Assembly (NCBI GenBank): GCA_944326625.1
Contig: CALVER010000014.1
Span: 1-16,128 of the forward strand
DNA: 16,128 nt
Direction: 5' to 3'
Source: Candidatus Gastranaerophilales bacterium
GTDB lineage: Bacteria; Cyanobacteriota; Vampirovibrionia; Gastranaerophilales; Gastranaerophilaceae
Shown: piece after piece, positions 13,957-16,128 of the stretch
Position numbering within the stretch: position 1 is the first letter of the stretch
How the letters are laid out: each line of letters begins with the position of its first letter
Program-made: the position numbers and the translations under genes
The notes under the pieces: generated by a model
The model's input: only the letters and a program-made list of their open reading frames with translations
Databases searched by the model: none
Told to the model about the DNA's origin: nothing

Positions 13957-14037
13957 ACTTTACCAAATAGCCTGAGTGAATAACCGCTTTTGGCAATGTT
14001 TCTGACGTTGAATGAAGTACATAATTTGGTATAAAGT
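13957..14037. repeat. Imperfect inverted repeat around the SLH gene promoter
   Basis: ACTTTACCAAAT (13957-13968) is the reverse complement of ATTTGGTATAAAGT (14024-14037) except for one inserted T. The right arm covers the -10 box of the SLH gene. The arms are 55 bases apart, suiting a pair of operator half-sites bridged by looping more than a terminator. Chance is possible in such AT-rich DNA. Confidence 0.35.
14008..14035 (+). promoter_or_regulatory. Promoter of the SLH protein gene
   Basis: TTGAAT (14008-14013), a 16-base spacer and TATAAA (14030-14035), with a TGG extension directly before the -10. Transcription would start near 14042 and give a leader of about 54 bases. Confidence 0.65.
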
Positions 14038-14053
14038 TTGTTTTTTAACTTTT

Positions 14054-14075
14054 GGGGTTTTTCAAGCAAAAGCCC
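14054..14075 (+). promoter_or_regulatory. Small leader hairpin upstream of the SLH gene SD
   Basis: GGG (14054-14056) and TTTT (14058-14061) can pair with AAAA (14068-14071) and CCC (14073-14075) around a six-base loop, with one G/G mismatch. It sits near the 5' end of the predicted leader and just before the SD. Such hairpins can protect abundant mRNAs from decay; here that is a guess. Confidence 0.35.
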
Positions 14076-14083
14076 GCAAACAC

Positions 14084-14090
14084 AAGGAGG
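14084..14090 (+). promoter_or_regulatory. Strong Shine-Dalgarno of the SLH gene
   Basis: AAGGAGG is a near-perfect anti-SD match ending 5 bases before the ATG at 14096, the strongest ribosome binding site in the window, as expected for an abundant envelope protein. Confidence 0.85.
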
Positions 14091-14095
14091 TAAAA

Positions 14096-16128
14096 ATGAC
14101 TATTAAAAAACTTACTGTGGCAGCTGCAATTGCCGTTGGAATAGCAACGTGTTCCTTGAATCAAGCAATGGCGGCTTGCCCGTGTGCAGAGCCGTTACCG
14201 ACAGTAACCGGTCCTGCATGTCCGATTGAAGAACAAATGCCTGTAGTTACAGGCGGGGCATGTCCGTGTGAAAAACCGGCGCCTAAATGCAACACTTGCA
14301 AAAAAGCATTGCCTGATTGCGATTGTAAAAAACCTGCACCTTGCGATCCGTGCGAACAAGAAAAAAAATCCGACTGCGGTTGTCCCGATGAAATAAGCTG
14401 TGACGAACCTGCAGTTCCGGCATGTGCATTGTGTCCTCAAACAGGCAAACCTGACAAAGCCCAAATGAAACAGGTTTACGGTTATCCGCAGGCAATCTAC
14501 GGTACGAACAACTATGTAGGCGAACCGGCTAATTCAATCTTCTCAACCGAAACAGCTATGAAAGGCTGCTCTTCAAGCAGATTATCATCTAACATCAGCG
14601 GTGTAACCGTTGCAACAGACGGCAATATTACCGGTGCCGCTGCTCAAATGCCTTGTTTGAATGAATTGCCTTCAATCAACAACGGTGTTTCCGTTAACAG
14701 AAATGAAGCCACTATGGACGGCAACAATTGCCCGATTGATTTTCAATCATCAAATTCAATTGATGCAATAAAAAAGTCACTCGTCCCTTTTGATTTGAAA
14801 CCGTTTGCAAATCAAACAACAGGTGCCGCAGCAGGTGTTGCAGGTGCATGTATGTTTCCGGACGTCCCGAACAGCCATTGGGCAGCATGCGATATTGACA
14901 AATTAGCCATGAATGATGTTGTTGTAGGTTATCCGGACGGTTTGTTTAAGCCTAACAAAAATATTTCACGTGCTGAATTTGCAACAATGTTAGTTAAAGG
15001 TTTTAACCTTGACTCATGCGGTCTTGAACGCGAAGGCATGTTTACGGACGTTCCGCGCGGAAATTGGGCTAATGCAGCAATTGCAAAAGCTGTTGACGAA
15101 AATCTGTTAAAAGGTTATCCGAACGGCCAATTCAGACCTAACAACAACGTAACAAGGGTTGAAGCGTTAACATCAATTGCAAAAGGTATGACATGCGACA
15201 TTGACCAGTGCAAAGCCGATGAAATCTTAAGCAAATACACTGACGGCGCATCTGTCCCGACATGGGCAAGAATTCCTGTAGCAAAATCATTGGAAAATGG
15301 TGCATTGAAAGATTCACCTAATCCTAATATGATTATGCCGAATAAAGACGCTTCCCGTGCGGATGTTGCATCTATGATGCAGACAGTTCGCGTAGCTCTG
15401 GGTTATGATACTAACCCGAAAACCGCAAACAGCATTTGTCCTGCATGTCCCGTAGACAAAAATGCATTTGTTCAGGAAGAAGAAATTGTTAAAATTCCTA
15501 CACTTCAAATTGAAATGATAGACCAGTTAACCGCAAAATCATCTCACGTAGGTCAATACTTCCGCGCAAATACACTTGAGGACGTTACAATTAACGGTGT
15601 AACTTATCCTTGCGGATCAACTGTTACAGGTCAGGTTGTCGAAGTTATCAGACCTTCAGGCTGTGACAAAGGTGCTTTGAAATTGGCATTTACCGATATT
15701 AAAAACGGCGATTGCAAAACTAAGTTACCGAAACAAATCTTAAGCGCACAAATTAATAAATCAAAAAATGTAAACCCAGTTGCAAGACTTGTAGAAATGC
15801 CGTTTACATGGGCAGGTTCATTAGTTGGTGTTGCCGGAAGAACAGTCGGCGGTGTTGTAACCAACCTCGGTAACGCTGTTGAAAACGTATCTAACGACGC
15901 AGGTTATATGTTAGGCCACGTATTCCAGGGTAAATTCGGTGCTGCTGCACGTAACCTTGGCGACGGATTATGGGAAACTGTTAAAGCCCCTGTTGACGTA
16001 ACAAGAACAGCATTGTCAGGTACTATGGGCTTATTCCAGACAACAGGCGACGAATTTGCTTACCTTGTTGACCCTCGCGGATATAAAATATCTGCCGTAA
16101 ATCCAAGAGAACACGTTACTATTGCTTT
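14096..16128 (+). CDS. Cysteine-rich S-layer homology (SLH) envelope protein, 3' end outside window
   Basis: An open frame of 677 codons running off the right edge. Residues 1-26 are a Sec signal peptide (cut after AMA). Residues 28-113 form a Pro/Cys-rich segment with 16 cysteines, many as CxC or CxxC (ACPC, KCNTC, DCDCKK, DPC, DCGC, ACALC). Three SLH domains follow: about 254-303 (FPDVPNSHWA..VVGYPDG), 316-365 (FTDVPRGNWA..LLKGYPNG) and a weaker third at 381-436. Residues about 467-553 resemble a periplasmic beta domain of the GxxVxGxV...G.L.L.F type (CGSTVTGQVVEV, KGALKLAFTDI). After 565 comes a Gly/Ala-rich amphipathic stretch (WAGSLVGVAGRTVGG, GKFGAAARNLGDGLWE). SLH domains bind peptidoglycan-linked polymer; in cyanobacterial relatives they anchor outer-membrane proteins. 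The codons are richer in C and G at the third position than those of most neighbouring genes, suggesting high expression. Confidence 0.93.
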   Translation, partial: MTIKKLTVAAAIAVGIATCSLNQAMAACPCAEPLPTVTGPACPIEEQMPVVTGGACPCEKPAPKCNTCKKALPDCDCKKPAPCDPCEQEKKSDCGCPDEISCDEPAVPACALCPQTGKPDKAQMKQVYGYPQAIYGTNNYVGEPANSIFSTETAMKGCSSSRLSSNISGVTVATDGNITGAAAQMPCLNELPSINNGVSVNRNEATMDGNNCPIDFQSSNSIDAIKKSLVPFDLKPFANQTTGAAAGVAGACMFPDVPNSHWAACDIDKLAMNDVVVGYPDGLFKPNKNISRAEFATMLVKGFNLDSCGLEREGMFTDVPRGNWANAAIAKAVDENLLKGYPNGQFRPNNNVTRVEALTSIAKGMTCDIDQCKADEILSKYTDGASVPTWARIPVAKSLENGALKDSPNPNMIMPNKDASRADVASMMQTVRVALGYDTNPKTANSICPACPVDKNAFVQEEEIVKIPTLQIEMIDQLTAKSSHVGQYFRANTLEDVTINGVTYPCGSTVTGQVVEVIRPSGCDKGALKLAFTDIKNGDCKTKLPKQILSAQINKSKNVNPVARLVEMPFTWAGSLVGVAGRTVGGVVTNLGNAVENVSNDAGYMLGHVFQGKFGAAARNLGDGLWETVKAPVDVTRTALSGTMGLFQTTGDEFAYLVDPRGYKISAVNPREHVTIA

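Noticed and set aside
14027..14095. Riboswitch or attenuator in the SLH leader.
   Set aside because: Only one short mismatched hairpin and no T-run; no riboswitch class fits a 54-base leader.
14195..14464. Antisense frame rich in Cys, Phe and Arg opposite the Cys-rich SLH segment.
   Set aside because: Its composition is the mirror of the CxC/Pro/Glu codons on the coding strand, and it has no SD or promoter.
1..16128. tRNA or rRNA genes, CRISPR array, insertion sequence, integrase, phage genes.
   Set aside because: None seen on reading both strands by eye: no cloverleaf with T-loop consensus, no regular direct repeats, no transposase motifs.

Overview
The window is AT-rich, densely coded bacterial DNA of Gram-negative type: Sec signal peptides, a lipoprotein, a type IV pilin-like protein and a cysteine-rich S-layer-homology (SLH) protein. 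The pilin-like protein (short leader, FTLAE start, a GP-N-GKD-F motif, paired C-terminal cysteines and a GW...DYPW end), the SLH protein, a fermentative iron alcohol dehydrogenase and an anaerobe-style biotin synthase together resemble the non-photosynthetic gut relatives of Cyanobacteria (Vampirovibrionia/Melainabacteria, order Gastranaerophilales). That placement is from memory of family style; no marker gene is present to prove it.

Layout. (1) 1-1376: an iron-type alcohol dehydrogenase with a good sigma70 promoter and Shine-Dalgarno (SD), closed by a hairpin shared with the convergent operon. (2) 7764 down to 1375, minus strand: seven genes, hom-thrC (threonine synthesis), then a secreted TPR protein, a membrane-anchored metallophosphoesterase, a metallo-beta-lactamase-fold hydrolase, a second secreted TPR protein and an AlkD-like DNA glycosylase. 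The last five form a tightly packed block with overlaps or zero spacing, and the block has its own -10 box. (3) 7853-10393: a cation diffusion facilitator, a divergent thiS/thiF pair, and a left-handed beta-helix acyltransferase. (4) 11291 down to 10386: biotin synthase, divergent from an unrecognised secreted protein (11383-12009). (5) 12784 down to 12002: an orphan amino-acid-type solute-binding lipoprotein. (6) 13594-16128: a pilin-like protein divergent from a small XRE regulator, then the SLH protein, which runs off the right edge.

The most striking signal is at the starts of the genes. At least six genes have a -10 hexamer ending only 6-8 bases before the ATG and no SD, which predicts leaderless mRNAs. 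Genes with a normal 5' leader (alcohol dehydrogenase, thiS, acyltransferase, pilin, SLH protein) all carry a clear SD. Other points worth attention are a biotin synthase with Ser at a canonical [2Fe-2S] ligand position (like the 4Fe-5S 'type II' enzymes of anaerobes), overlapping divergent thiS/thiF promoters, the phosphoesterase/MBL/TPR/AlkD block, and the cysteine-rich SLH protein with an unclassified C-terminal half. No tRNA, rRNA, CRISPR array, insertion sequence or phage gene was seen, and no gene-free stretch exceeds 300 bases; the longest is 174 bases, in front of the SLH gene.
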